From an uncultured Muribaculaceae bacterium (GTDB taxonomy: Bacteria; Bacteroidota; Bacteroidia; Bacteroidales; Muribaculaceae): DNA of 64,000 nt. The position numbers were made by a program, and so were the translations under genes. Positions 7,634 to 15,785 of the stretch are shown here, piece after piece. Location: contig CAJTYH010000001.1 of the NCBI GenBank assembly GCA_910583675.1, positions 1 to 64,000 of the forward strand, read 5' to 3'. Every line of letters starts with the position of its first letter. Position 1 is the stretch's first letter. Below the pieces are notes generated by a model, which worked only from the letters and a program-made list of their open reading frames with translations, made no database searches and had not been told where the DNA came from.

Positions 7634-9175
7634 GTGCTTGTAAAACTTACAGGAGCCGCCCTCCAAGGCATAGATGCCATACCCGTAACCATTGAAGTGC
7701 TGTGCGAACCCGGATTCCAGCTCGTAATGGTCGGGCTGCCCGATGCTGTGGTAAAGGAAAGCGCAGAACGCGTCTGCTCGGCAATACATCAGAGCGGCCT
7801 GGAATACCCGAGGAAGAAAATCGTTGTGAACATGGCACCCGCCGATGTCAGGAAAGAAGGATCGGCTTACGACCTCCCCATCGCACTCGGTATACTCGCC
7901 GCATCCAACCAGCTTGACCCGCATCGCTTCAGCGATTACCTCATAATGGGAGAACTGTCACTTGACGGATCGCTACTTCCGGTAAAGGGCGTCCTGCCGA
8001 TGGCCATAATGGCGCGGGCACGACATATAAAGGGGATCATAGTCCCCTCGCACAACGCCACCGAGGCAGCCGTGGTCAACAACCTTGAAGTATACGGAAT
8101 GGACAATCTCCGGCAGGTAATAGAATTTCTTGCCGGAAACACACATCCGGAACCGGTGACAGTCAACACGCGCGAGGAATTCAGAAAGGCTCTCTGCCAC
8201 TTCAACCTGGATTTCGCCGATGTCAAGGGACAGGAGAGCGTAAAACGTGCATTTGAGGTGGCATGCGCCGGAGGACACAACATACTCCTCGTAGGCCCTC
8301 CAGGATCGGGCAAATCAATGACGGCGAAACGCCTACCTACCATACTCCCGCCCCTCACACTCGCCGAGGCGCTCGAAACCACCAAGATACACTCCGTGGC
8401 CGGTAAACTCAAGGGAGGATCGAAGCTCATGACAACCAGGCCGTTCCGTGCACCGCACCATACGATTTCACCCGTAGCCCTCGTAGGAGGAGGCTCAAAC
8501 CCCATTCCGGGAGAAATATCCCTCGCACACAACGGAGTGCTGTTCCTTGATGAATTCCCCGAATTCTCCAGAAACGTACTCGAAGTGCTCAGGCAACCGC
8601 TTGAAGACAGGCACATCTGCATCTCCAGGGCGAAATACACCATAGACTATCCCGCCGGATTCATGCTCGTGGCATCCATGAATCCATGCCCATGCGGATA
8701 CTACAACCATCCCACAAAAGAGTGTATATGCACCCAGATACAGGTACAGCGCTACCTCAGCCGCATCTCAGGCCCCCTCCTTGACCGCATTGACATACAG
8801 GTGGAAATAATGCCCGTACCATTCCAAGAGCTTCAGAGCATGCAACCGGGCGAATCGTCGTCACAGATCCGCGAGCGTGTCAACAAGGCGCGTACCATCC
8901 AGGCCGAACGCTTCTCGTCAGACCCATCGATACATTGCAATGCACAGATGACACCACGCCATATCGCCCAATATGCCCGCCCGGTACCTGAGGCACTCGC
9001 CATACTCGAAACAGCAATGACCCGCTTCGACATGTCCGCGCGTGCATACGACCGCATACTCAAGGTAGCGCGCACCATCGCCGACCTTGACGCATCCGCA
9101 GCCATCGAACCCCGTCATATGCACGAGGCTGTATCATACCGTAACCTTGACCGTTCAACCTGGGGACTTAAATAA
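7634..9175 (+). CDS. comM: ComM/YifB-family AAA+ ATPase (Mg-chelatase-like)
   Basis: A 513-residue protein of normal family length. The N-terminal Lon-protease-like S5 domain (residues about 20-160) shows VMVGLPDAVVKESAERV and PADVRKEGSAYDLPIALG. The AAA+ domain follows, with Walker A GPPGSGKSM (about residue 220), the family signature RPFRAPHHTISP, Walker B LFLDEFPEF and a Cys cluster NPCPCGYYNHPTKECIC. The Mg-chelatase C-terminal domain ends the protein. In naturally transformable bacteria ComM is a hexameric helicase that promotes branch migration during recombination of incoming DNA; it is widely conserved, so competence is not implied. The start is a GTG at 7634, because no ATG precedes the conserved VKLTGAALQGI. 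Confidence 0.93.
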   Translation: MLVKLTGAALQGIDAIPVTIEVLCEPGFQLVMVGLPDAVVKESAERVCSAIHQSGLEYPRKKIVVNMAPADVRKEGSAYDLPIALGILAASNQLDPHRFSDYLIMGELSLDGSLLPVKGVLPMAIMARARHIKGIIVPSHNATEAAVVNNLEVYGMDNLRQVIEFLAGNTHPEPVTVNTREEFRKALCHFNLDFADVKGQESVKRAFEVACAGGHNILLVGPPGSGKSMTAKRLPTILPPLTLAEALETTKIHSVAGKLKGGSKLMTTRPFRAPHHTISPVALVGGGSNPIPGEISLAHNGVLFLDEFPEFSRNVLEVLRQPLEDRHICISRAKYTIDYPAGFMLVASMNPCPCGYYNHPTKECICTQIQVQRYLSRISGPLLDRIDIQVEIMPVPFQELQSMQPGESSSQIRERVNKARTIQAERFSSDPSIHCNAQMTPRHIAQYARPVPEALAILETAMTRFDMSARAYDRILKVARTIADLDASAAIEPRHMHEAVSYRNLDRSTWGLK

Positions 9176-9191
9176 TCCTACTCCACCGCTG

Positions 9192-10094
9192 TCAGCCATG
9201 CCGGGCATTCCTTTTAAGTCCCTCAAGCCTTATCCTCTTCACCGCCGACCCTGAAAACACTTCGGCAAATTCAGGCCGGGTCATAGCCAGTATTCTTTCC
9301 CGCGTCAGCTCTTTAATGGCCTCACGTGGCATAAATTCCCCTATCCCTGTCACTTTTGCCTCCCGGTTATGAGGACAGCACTCCTGGCATGCGTCGCATC
9401 CGTAAATGCAATCCCCCAGCCTCAACTCATCCGGTAATTCCCCACGGTATTCGATAGTAAGATACGACAGGCATTTTCGGGCATCGAAACTGCCGTCCGC
9501 ACCGATAGCGCCACCCGGACAACGCTCCACACACTGTCCGCATCCCACGCATCCGAGCCGGCACGACTCATCCGGCTCTAATGCGGCATCGGTGACTATG
9601 GTGGCCAGAAACACATAAGACCCCACACCGGGCACTATCAACTGGGAATTAAAGCCTATGAAACCCACACCGGCCTGAACAGCCCAATATCGCTCCCTCA
9701 ACGGAGCGGAATCTATGCAGATCCTCCCCACATATCCTTGTTCTTCAAGCAATCCGACAATAGGAGCCAACCTCTCCCTTAGCACTACATGATAGTCACT
9801 TCCACGGGCGTATACGGCAAATCTTGCATCATTCGGCAGAGGGTCTTCAGGAGTGAAATAAGGGAAGGCACAAACGATCAACGATCTGGCTTCCGCCGTT
9901 TCAAGGAGCTTTCGCGGATCCCGCCTTATGTCGGTGTGATTGGCAAGATAGCCCATCGCACCATGCCTCCCTTCCGAAACAAACCGCAAATACCGCTCAT
10001 GTGCCTCCTTCCCAACCTCTTCCGCAATGGCAAAGCCTACCGCACAGGCTCCTGCCTGCATGGCAATCTCACTTATTACGCACTTCATCTCCAT
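9192..10094 (-). CDS. queG: Epoxyqueuosine reductase QueG
   Basis: This enzyme catalyses the last step of queuosine synthesis, reducing epoxyqueuosine in tRNA to queuosine with a cobalamin cofactor and two [4Fe-4S] clusters. Both ferredoxin-like cluster motifs are present: CRLGCVGCGQCVERCPGG and CIYGCDACQECCP. The N-terminal DUF1730 region has SLIVCAFPYF, and RYWAVQAGVGFIGFNSQLI covers the usual substrate and cofactor region. I place the start at ATG 10094 (MEMKCVIS), 26 bp after the deacetylase stop; the longer frame to 10166 would overlap that gene by 46 bp. It appears to be the last gene of an operon with the deacetylase and the DUF2723 gene, and it converges with comM. Confidence 0.93.
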   Translation of the reverse strand: MEMKCVISEIAMQAGACAVGFAIAEEVGKEAHERYLRFVSEGRHGAMGYLANHTDIRRDPRKLLETAEARSLIVCAFPYFTPEDPLPNDARFAVYARGSDYHVVLRERLAPIVGLLEEQGYVGRICIDSAPLRERYWAVQAGVGFIGFNSQLIVPGVGSYVFLATIVTDAALEPDESCRLGCVGCGQCVERCPGGAIGADGSFDARKCLSYLTIEYRGELPDELRLGDCIYGCDACQECCPHNREAKVTGIGEFMPREAIKELTRERILAMTRPEFAEVFSGSAVKRIRLEGLKRNARHG

Positions 10095-10120
10095 AAACCA
10101 CAGATCACGGTTTGCGTGGC

Positions 10121-10774
10121 CTACATTGGCAAACGCTCGAACGAATATCCCCTTGCGAACAGCCATTCTATGGCTCTCGGAAGCACCGCCTTCATGTTCC
10201 GCTCCGCCTTGAGCGAATCATGGAACACGATGATAGATCCGTTTCTGGCATAGCGGCGCACATTGGCAAACACCTGCTCCGGATTCAGTTTCTTGCTGTA
10301 GTCACGCGTTACAAGGTCATACATCACGATATTGTACCGATCCTTTATGGCACGTGCCTGTTTCCAGCGCAACAGTCCGTGTGGCGGACGGAACAGTGAA
10401 CTGCGGATCAAGTCATTAGCCTCCGTAATGTCATGCATGTAACGGTAGGAGGACACCTTCATCCCCTGCAGATGGTGCATCGTATGGTTTCCGTAACTGT
10501 GACCGCGCCGCTTCACCTCCTCATATAGTTCCGGATGCCTGGCCACATTGTCACCCACCATGAAAAAGGTGGCCTTTACGCCGTAACGGTCAAGCGTGTC
10601 AAGCACCCACGGCGTCACCTCCGGGATAGGGCCGTCGTCAAAAGTCAAGAACACCGTCTTGCTGTCAAGTTTCTTTATACGCCATATCGCCTCCGGAAAC
10701 AGGAGGCGATATGGCAAGGGGGGCTGTTCTATCAGCAAGGTATTGTACTTATTTGTTTGCGATGAAATTCTCAA
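10121..10774 (-). CDS. Polysaccharide deacetylase (NodB-type, CE4)
   Basis: A carbohydrate esterase family 4 domain that removes N- or O-acetyl groups from glycans, probably peptidoglycan or another envelope polysaccharide. Catalytic motifs are clear: TFDDGP (general base and metal Asp), the metal-binding HTMHH, and RPPHG. Later come VMYDLVTRDYSKKLNP and VFHDS, the usual motifs 4 and 5. There is no signal peptide, so it may act inside the cell or be exported another way. The ATG at 10774 overlaps the upstream stop by 26 bp; a TTG at 10738 just before IEQPPLPYRLLFP would avoid the overlap and put the start at the conserved N-terminus, so both should be considered. Confidence 0.88.
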   Translation of the reverse strand: MRISSQTNKYNTLLIEQPPLPYRLLFPEAIWRIKKLDSKTVFLTFDDGPIPEVTPWVLDTLDRYGVKATFFMVGDNVARHPELYEEVKRRGHSYGNHTMHHLQGMKVSSYRYMHDITEANDLIRSSLFRPPHGLLRWKQARAIKDRYNIVMYDLVTRDYSKKLNPEQVFANVRRYARNGSIIVFHDSLKAERNMKAVLPRAIEWLFARGYSFERLPM

Positions 10775-13700
10775 GCAGACGGAGGTCTATCCCTTTCTGT
10801 TCAAGTTTTTCAGCCAGTTTATTTGTCTGACCGCCGGCATCGGCATACGTCTGTAGGAGCACATACAGGTAAGTCGGGATATACCGGTCTGCCGGAGAAA
10901 GTCCCGAGAAACCGCTACCGGGCAACGTGCGGCGCAACTCCATGAAATAGGGCAGATATGCACCGTAGCGCTCTATCTCTGACGATATTATGTCAAGACC
11001 CTTCTTTTTCAGGTTGTCATTGCCGGTCTCGTCGCCCAGACGGAGGTAAGCATCAGCGATCTGGTAACCTATCTGGATGCTGTAAGGCGAAACCTTCTGC
11101 GGCAATTTCTCCTCTATCATGTCAAGCACTTTGACAGCCTTTGCATAGCGGTCGGCGGCATAGACGGCATCCGGCTCGGGAGTTATGCCAGTCACACTGT
11201 CTGTGAGCGGATGGGCGGCATTGTATCCCTCCACGAACAATGCATATGCCAGATCGGCCATCGCACTGCGGTGGGTTGTTACCATGCGTCGCACCGTCTC
11301 GTCCAGATATACGTCGTCACCGTCGCCAAGTTTGTCAAGACCGCCCCAGCGGAACTTCTCGGTCACATTGCGGTACATCTTGTCGGTGGCAGTCCAAGTG
11401 GCGGCATCACCGTCGGGATTGTATATCGGAGCCACCTGGTATGCCAGACCGGTATTGCGCATATAGGGAGAGAGGGACACGTAATATTCGTCGGGCACCG
11501 TCATTGCGAAATAGAGCGGACGCTTCCATCCGTCGCGAGCCGAGGTGGCAAGCATATCCACAGTCAGAGCCTGGCTCAACGTAGCACCGGATGACGGGCT
11601 TTTCGGATCCTTGTATAGATCAAGCAGAATGGCCTCCTCGGCTGCGGCAGCCTCCTCGGGAGCTATCACCCCGCTTGCCACGGCTCCCTCCACATTTGAT
11701 GGAACGAACATCGAGGGATACTTCCATATACGCGCACCTTTCCAGCTTGACTGCGGATTATGGTAAAGATCCTCCAGGGCGGTAAGCGCGTTCACACGCT
11801 CGCTGCTCATGTTCTCCGGATCGAAATAGTTATATTGCATCCGGTCAAAAGCATAGTCCTCAGGCTTCACCTGCATGTCTATGGCCGCAGCGCCATCCGT
11901 CGCCACACGCATTTGGTTGGCATACCAGTCAGTGGTCAGGTAACTCAAGTTTACCACGCGCACATCCGTGCGGTAACCCTCCACCTCCTGCGCATACCAC
12001 AGGGGGAATGTATCGTTGTCGCCGTTGGTGAAGATTATACCGTTTTCGTCAACGCTCGACAGGTAATTCATGCCGAAGTCGCGGGTGGTATATCTTCCCG
12101 ACCGGTCATGATCGTCCCATGTCTGGCTTACAACCTGAAGAGGCACCGCAAGTCCTACCAGGAGGCTTACTCCTGCCACGGCAAGACCCTTTGAAGGAGC
12201 CTTCTCTCCGTCCGCATTCTTCATGAGGCTGTTTATCGCAGCCCAGATGCCGGCAACGCCCATGCCTACCCAGATGGCAAACGCGTAGAAAGATCCTGCA
12301 AACGCATAGTCGCGTTCACGGGGTTGCAACGGTGGCTGGTTCAGGTAGAGTACAATGGCTATGCCTGTCATGAAAAAGAAAAAGAACACAACCCAGAACT
12401 GCTCTATGCCACGCTTCGAATGGAACGCCTGCCACGTAAGGCCTATGATACCCATAAGCAACGGAAGCATGAAGAACACATTGTGCCCCTTGTTGTTCTT
12501 CCCTATGTCGTCCGGCAGGAGGCTCTGGTCTCCGAGGCGCGGATTGTCAATGAACGGTATTCCGGAAATCCAGTTGCCGCGATTGGCCTCCCCGTTACCG
12601 GCAAGGTCGTTCTGACGGCCGGCGAAATTCCAGAGGAAATAGCGCCAGTACATATGGTTGAGCTGGTAATTGAAGAAATAACGCATGTTCTGGGCGAACG
12701 ACGGCCGCGGCAGGCTGGCACTCTGTATCGTGTTTCCATCCTTGTCAACCACTACCGGAGCATCCTCCAGAGCCAGATCAGCCTCCGAAAGGTTCGCCCA
12801 TTCCATATACGCCTGCGGATGACTGCCGGCTGTGCTGTACATGCGGGGAAACAACATATTGGGAGTCATCTCATACCGCACGTCACTCTTGAAGGAGGCA
12901 TACTTGTCCGGCTCGTCAGGAGAGTTTTTCACCACCTTCTCATAGACGGTCTTCGCCGGTCTGCGTTTCACATTGTAATTTCCCGCATTGTCATACTCAT
13001 ACAGCACCGTAGACTTGAATGACGGGCCGTAGAACAACGGCGTTTCACCATACTGCTCGCGGTTGAGATAGGAACTGAGCGCGAACACGTTGTCCGGAGC
13101 GTTCTGGTTCATAGGAGGGTTGGCATGCGAACGTATCAGCAACAACGCATAGCTTGAATAACCTATGAAGATAACCAGCACGCTCAGCGATGCCACAGTA
13201 AGATAACGCACCGGCAATTTCTTCGATGCGAAAAGATATGCCCCCAATGCCACGGTCAGTACTACCGGGATCCAGAGCGAGCTGCCGATGAACGGGATGC
13301 CCGACATCACTATGGACGCGAGGAAAAGAAGTTTTATCTTAAGGGCATTTTTCTGCTCATACAAAGCCTTTATGCACCATATCATTACGGCCAGGAACAT
13401 TACGGCATAGATCACAACGCCCGTATTGTAGCTCAACCCCACGGTGTTCACAAAGAACAGTTCGAAATATTGCGCGATCTCGATGAAGCCGGGCACAAGG
13501 CCGTAGAGGATCAAGCCTACTATCACAGCAGATATACAAAGGGCGATGAGCGAGCCGGTGGCCGTCGTGTCCTTGAACTTCCGGTAATATATCACCAGCA
13601 CAATGGCCGGGATGCAAAGCAGGTTGAGCAGGTGCACCGCGATGGAAACACCTATGATATAGGCAATCAATACCAGATATCGGTCTGAATGAGGCTGGTC

Positions 13701-14210
13701 GGCACGATTCTCCCACTTCAATATCAGCCAGAATACAAGGGCGGTACAGAACGATGAGAATGCATATACCTCACCCTCAACGGCAGAGAACCAGAAAGTA
13801 TCGCTCCACGCATACATCAACGCGCCGCAGATGCCGGAACCGAAAATCACCAGCATATGCATTACGGACACCTCCTCGGCATCATCCCTTACTATCAGCC
13901 GCTTAACAAGGTGCGTTATCGTCCAGAAAAGCAACAGGATAGTGCCGGCAGACAGAAGAGCCGACATTGAATTGACCATCAAGGCTGCCTTGGACATGTC
14001 GCCACCGGCGAAATTTACGAAAAAGCGGGCGGCAAGCATGAAGATCGGATTGCCCGGCGGGTGACCCACTTCGAGTTTCGTACCCTGTGCTATGAACTCC
14101 GGACAGTCCCAGAAACTTGCCGTGGGCTCCACCGTCAGAAGATACGTTACCGCCGCTATGAGGAAGCACATCCACCCAAGCGCGTCATTGATAATATTGT
14201 ATTTTTTCAT
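10749..14210 (-). CDS. DUF2723 (GT117) large membrane glycosyltransferase-like protein
   Basis: A protein of 1153 residues from ATG 14210 (MKKYNIINDALGWM); the frame is open to 14264, but the promoter at 14244-14275 supports 14210. The first 600 residues carry many hydrophobic helices of GT-C type, including the family hallmark TASFWDCPEFIAQGTKLEVGH followed by PPGNPIFML. Later come GDNDTFPLWYAQEVEGYRTDV and VVNLSYL, the typical luminal region, and a helical C-terminal part with tetratricopeptide-like character. DUF2723 proteins resemble protein O-mannosyltransferases and are common in Bacteroidota; a role in protein or lipid glycosylation is likely but unproven. It heads the operon with the deacetylase and queG. 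Confidence 0.88.
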   Translation of the reverse strand: MKKYNIINDALGWMCFLIAAVTYLLTVEPTASFWDCPEFIAQGTKLEVGHPPGNPIFMLAARFFVNFAGGDMSKAALMVNSMSALLSAGTILLLFWTITHLVKRLIVRDDAEEVSVMHMLVIFGSGICGALMYAWSDTFWFSAVEGEVYAFSSFCTALVFWLILKWENRADQPHSDRYLVLIAYIIGVSIAVHLLNLLCIPAIVLVIYYRKFKDTTATGSLIALCISAVIVGLILYGLVPGFIEIAQYFELFFVNTVGLSYNTGVVIYAVMFLAVMIWCIKALYEQKNALKIKLLFLASIVMSGIPFIGSSLWIPVVLTVALGAYLFASKKLPVRYLTVASLSVLVIFIGYSSYALLLIRSHANPPMNQNAPDNVFALSSYLNREQYGETPLFYGPSFKSTVLYEYDNAGNYNVKRRPAKTVYEKVVKNSPDEPDKYASFKSDVRYEMTPNMLFPRMYSTAGSHPQAYMEWANLSEADLALEDAPVVVDKDGNTIQSASLPRPSFAQNMRYFFNYQLNHMYWRYFLWNFAGRQNDLAGNGEANRGNWISGIPFIDNPRLGDQSLLPDDIGKNNKGHNVFFMLPLLMGIIGLTWQAFHSKRGIEQFWVVFFFFFMTGIAIVLYLNQPPLQPRERDYAFAGSFYAFAIWVGMGVAGIWAAINSLMKNADGEKAPSKGLAVAGVSLLVGLAVPLQVVSQTWDDHDRSGRYTTRDFGMNYLSSVDENGIIFTNGDNDTFPLWYAQEVEGYRTDVRVVNLSYLTTDWYANQMRVATDGAAAIDMQVKPEDYAFDRMQYNYFDPENMSSERVNALTALEDLYHNPQSSWKGARIWKYPSMFVPSNVEGAVASGVIAPEEAAAAEEAILLDLYKDPKSPSSGATLSQALTVDMLATSARDGWKRPLYFAMTVPDEYYVSLSPYMRNTGLAYQVAPIYNPDGDAATWTATDKMYRNVTEKFRWGGLDKLGDGDDVYLDETVRRMVTTHRSAMADLAYALFVEGYNAAHPLTDSVTGITPEPDAVYAADRYAKAVKVLDMIEEKLPQKVSPYSIQIGYQIADAYLRLGDETGNDNLKKKGLDIISSEIERYGAYLPYFMELRRTLPGSGFSGLSPADRYIPTYLYVLLQTYADAGGQTNKLAEKLEQKGIDLRLLENFIANK

Positions 14211-14243
14211 CAGCCTTAAATGTATGCAATGCGCAATATCATG

Positions 14244-14275
14244 CAAAATTAGCCCAACAGCCACTCCCCACCAAA
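14244..14275 (-). promoter_or_regulatory. Canonical promoter of the DUF2723/deacetylase/queG operon
   Basis: The minus strand reads TTTG, 20 bases, then TAATTTTG, matching the Bacteroidota consensus in both boxes and spacing. The predicted start near 14237 gives a leader of about 27 bases to ATG 14210. Confidence 0.7.
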
Positions 14276-14312
14276 TTTTTTAGTTTTTTTAGACTTTATC
14301 ATCCTTGCTTGC

Positions 14313-14343
14313 TTTACACAACTCCCTTATTTCATTACCTTTG
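14313..14343 (+). promoter_or_regulatory. Promoter of the secreted metallopeptidase gene
   Basis: TTTA (14313-14316), 19 bases, then TACCTTTG (14336-14343), one mismatch from consensus in the -33 box. The predicted start near 14350 supports ATG 14366. Confidence 0.6.
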
Positions 14344-14365
14344 CATACCGTTAAATCATTTTCCC

Positions 14366-15688
14366 ATGAAACAACTCTTACAAACCGCCGTAGCCACCCT
14401 AATCGGATTGTCACTCCCACATTCAATCGCAGCCGAAAATAGCATCACCCCGGTCTTTGAGGACAATTTAGACAACATCCAGAAATTCCTCGAGAATTGG
14501 ACATTCCGACCTGCCGATGGCGAAAGTGTAGTTGATTTCCTCCCACACGGTGACGAAAACGGGAACGGATGCGTCAGGATCACATGCACCGATCGCAATG
14601 CCTGTTCGATAACCCATAAACTCACAGGACTTCAACCCGGAAAACTGTACCGCGTAAGCGCACGGATGAAATGCGACAACGTGAGCGAAGGACGGGGTGC
14701 CATACTCTCCTTAAAACCTGAGGAAAGCCGCGATCAGCCCTGGAACGCATCGGAATTCCTATATGGCACCAACGAATGGCAGACCGTATACATGGATTTC
14801 CTTAGCGATCCGAAAGGCAATGCCCATATATGCGCCGGAGTAGGTTTTCCATGGCCTACCTCAAATGGAGGCACAGCCAAGGGAAGCGTGATGATTGATG
14901 ACATATCGGTAGCTTTAACCCCTGAAGATGAAATATATGCACGCGAAGCCAACCACCTCTCTCTATACCTCTGCCGCGATAAGGTGAAATTGGACGATGT
15001 GCAAGCCGACGCATGGCTCAAACAACTTGACCTGGCATACGAAGCTTACGCCGAACTTCTCGGGGAAACGCCATACGGCGGACGCAAGATAAGCATACTT
15101 AACACCCCGGGGATAGAACCCGGATATTGGGCGCTTGCAGGAAATCCCATTCTGTGGAACAGTAACGTCGCAGTGACCGAAGCGCTTGACAAGTTTGCAA
15201 CGAACGGAGACTGCTGTTTCGGCATACTGCACGAAATCGGTCACACATTCTCAGCCGGAACGATAGGCCATCCCGACAGATGGAACTGGAACGACGAGAT
15301 TTTCGCCAACTTCCGCATGTCATACGCCCTTGAGAGAAACAACACAACCGTTATAATGCGCGACACGAAGTACACCGGAGCCGACATCAAGAATTACTAC
15401 AAGATATTCTACGATGAGACCATCGGTGCAGGAAAGCCGGAACTCAATGGCGATGCCCTCCACTACACATTCCTCCGCATAAAGGATCGTTTCGGCTGGG
15501 ATCTCTACAAGAAAGCCTTCCGCTCCCTCTACTCACTTTCGGAAGCGGACATGGCACACCTTGACTCCGACTACAAGAAATTCCGCTTCTTCATCGATCA
15601 CCTCTCCTCCGCTGCCGGCGAAGATCTCTACCAGACCATGTACACCCCTCATGAGCGCTCCCTCCTTGAGCAAGCCTTCACCCGCTGA
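14366..15688 (+). CDS. Secreted gluzincin metallopeptidase, M60-like, with N-terminal carbohydrate-binding-like domain
   Basis: A 440-residue protein. The start is set by the promoter just upstream and by a clean signal peptide (MKQLLQTAVATLIG, ending near SIAAEN). Residues about 25-195 look like a jelly-roll carbohydrate-binding module (CBM4/9 type): SITHKLTGLQPGKLYRVSA, then GSVMIDDISVAL. The C-terminal half has the zinc motif HEIGH followed 17 residues later by Glu in WNWNDEIFANF, fitting HExxH-x(8-28)-E of gluzincins such as the M60 mucin-active peptidases. A role in cleaving glycoproteins at the cell surface is an inference from this pairing. It is shorter than the typical M60 proteins I know, so a related but separate family is possible. 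It converges with the 826-codon phage-like gene. Confidence 0.65.
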   Translation: MKQLLQTAVATLIGLSLPHSIAAENSITPVFEDNLDNIQKFLENWTFRPADGESVVDFLPHGDENGNGCVRITCTDRNACSITHKLTGLQPGKLYRVSARMKCDNVSEGRGAILSLKPEESRDQPWNASEFLYGTNEWQTVYMDFLSDPKGNAHICAGVGFPWPTSNGGTAKGSVMIDDISVALTPEDEIYAREANHLSLYLCRDKVKLDDVQADAWLKQLDLAYEAYAELLGETPYGGRKISILNTPGIEPGYWALAGNPILWNSNVAVTEALDKFATNGDCCFGILHEIGHTFSAGTIGHPDRWNWNDEIFANFRMSYALERNNTTVIMRDTKYTGADIKNYYKIFYDETIGAGKPELNGDALHYTFLRIKDRFGWDLYKKAFRSLYSLSEADMAHLDSDYKKFRFFIDHLSSAAGEDLYQTMYTPHERSLLEQAFTR

Positions 15689-15741
15689 TCCCCTTTCTTA
15701 ATTTCTAATTTTTTTATTTCTCAATTTCCCCTCCCCACGTG

Positions 15742-15761
15742 CGGCGCTCTAATGAGCGCCG
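15742..15761. terminator. Bidirectional hairpin between convergent genes
   Basis: CGGCGCTC-TAAT-GAGCGCCG, an 8-bp perfect stem with a 4-base loop, lies between the end of the metallopeptidase gene (15688, plus) and the end of the phage-like gene (15786, minus). It could serve both. U-tracts are weak on either side. Confidence 0.55.
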
Positions 15762-15785
15762 TTCCCGCGTCAGCCCTCCCTCTCT

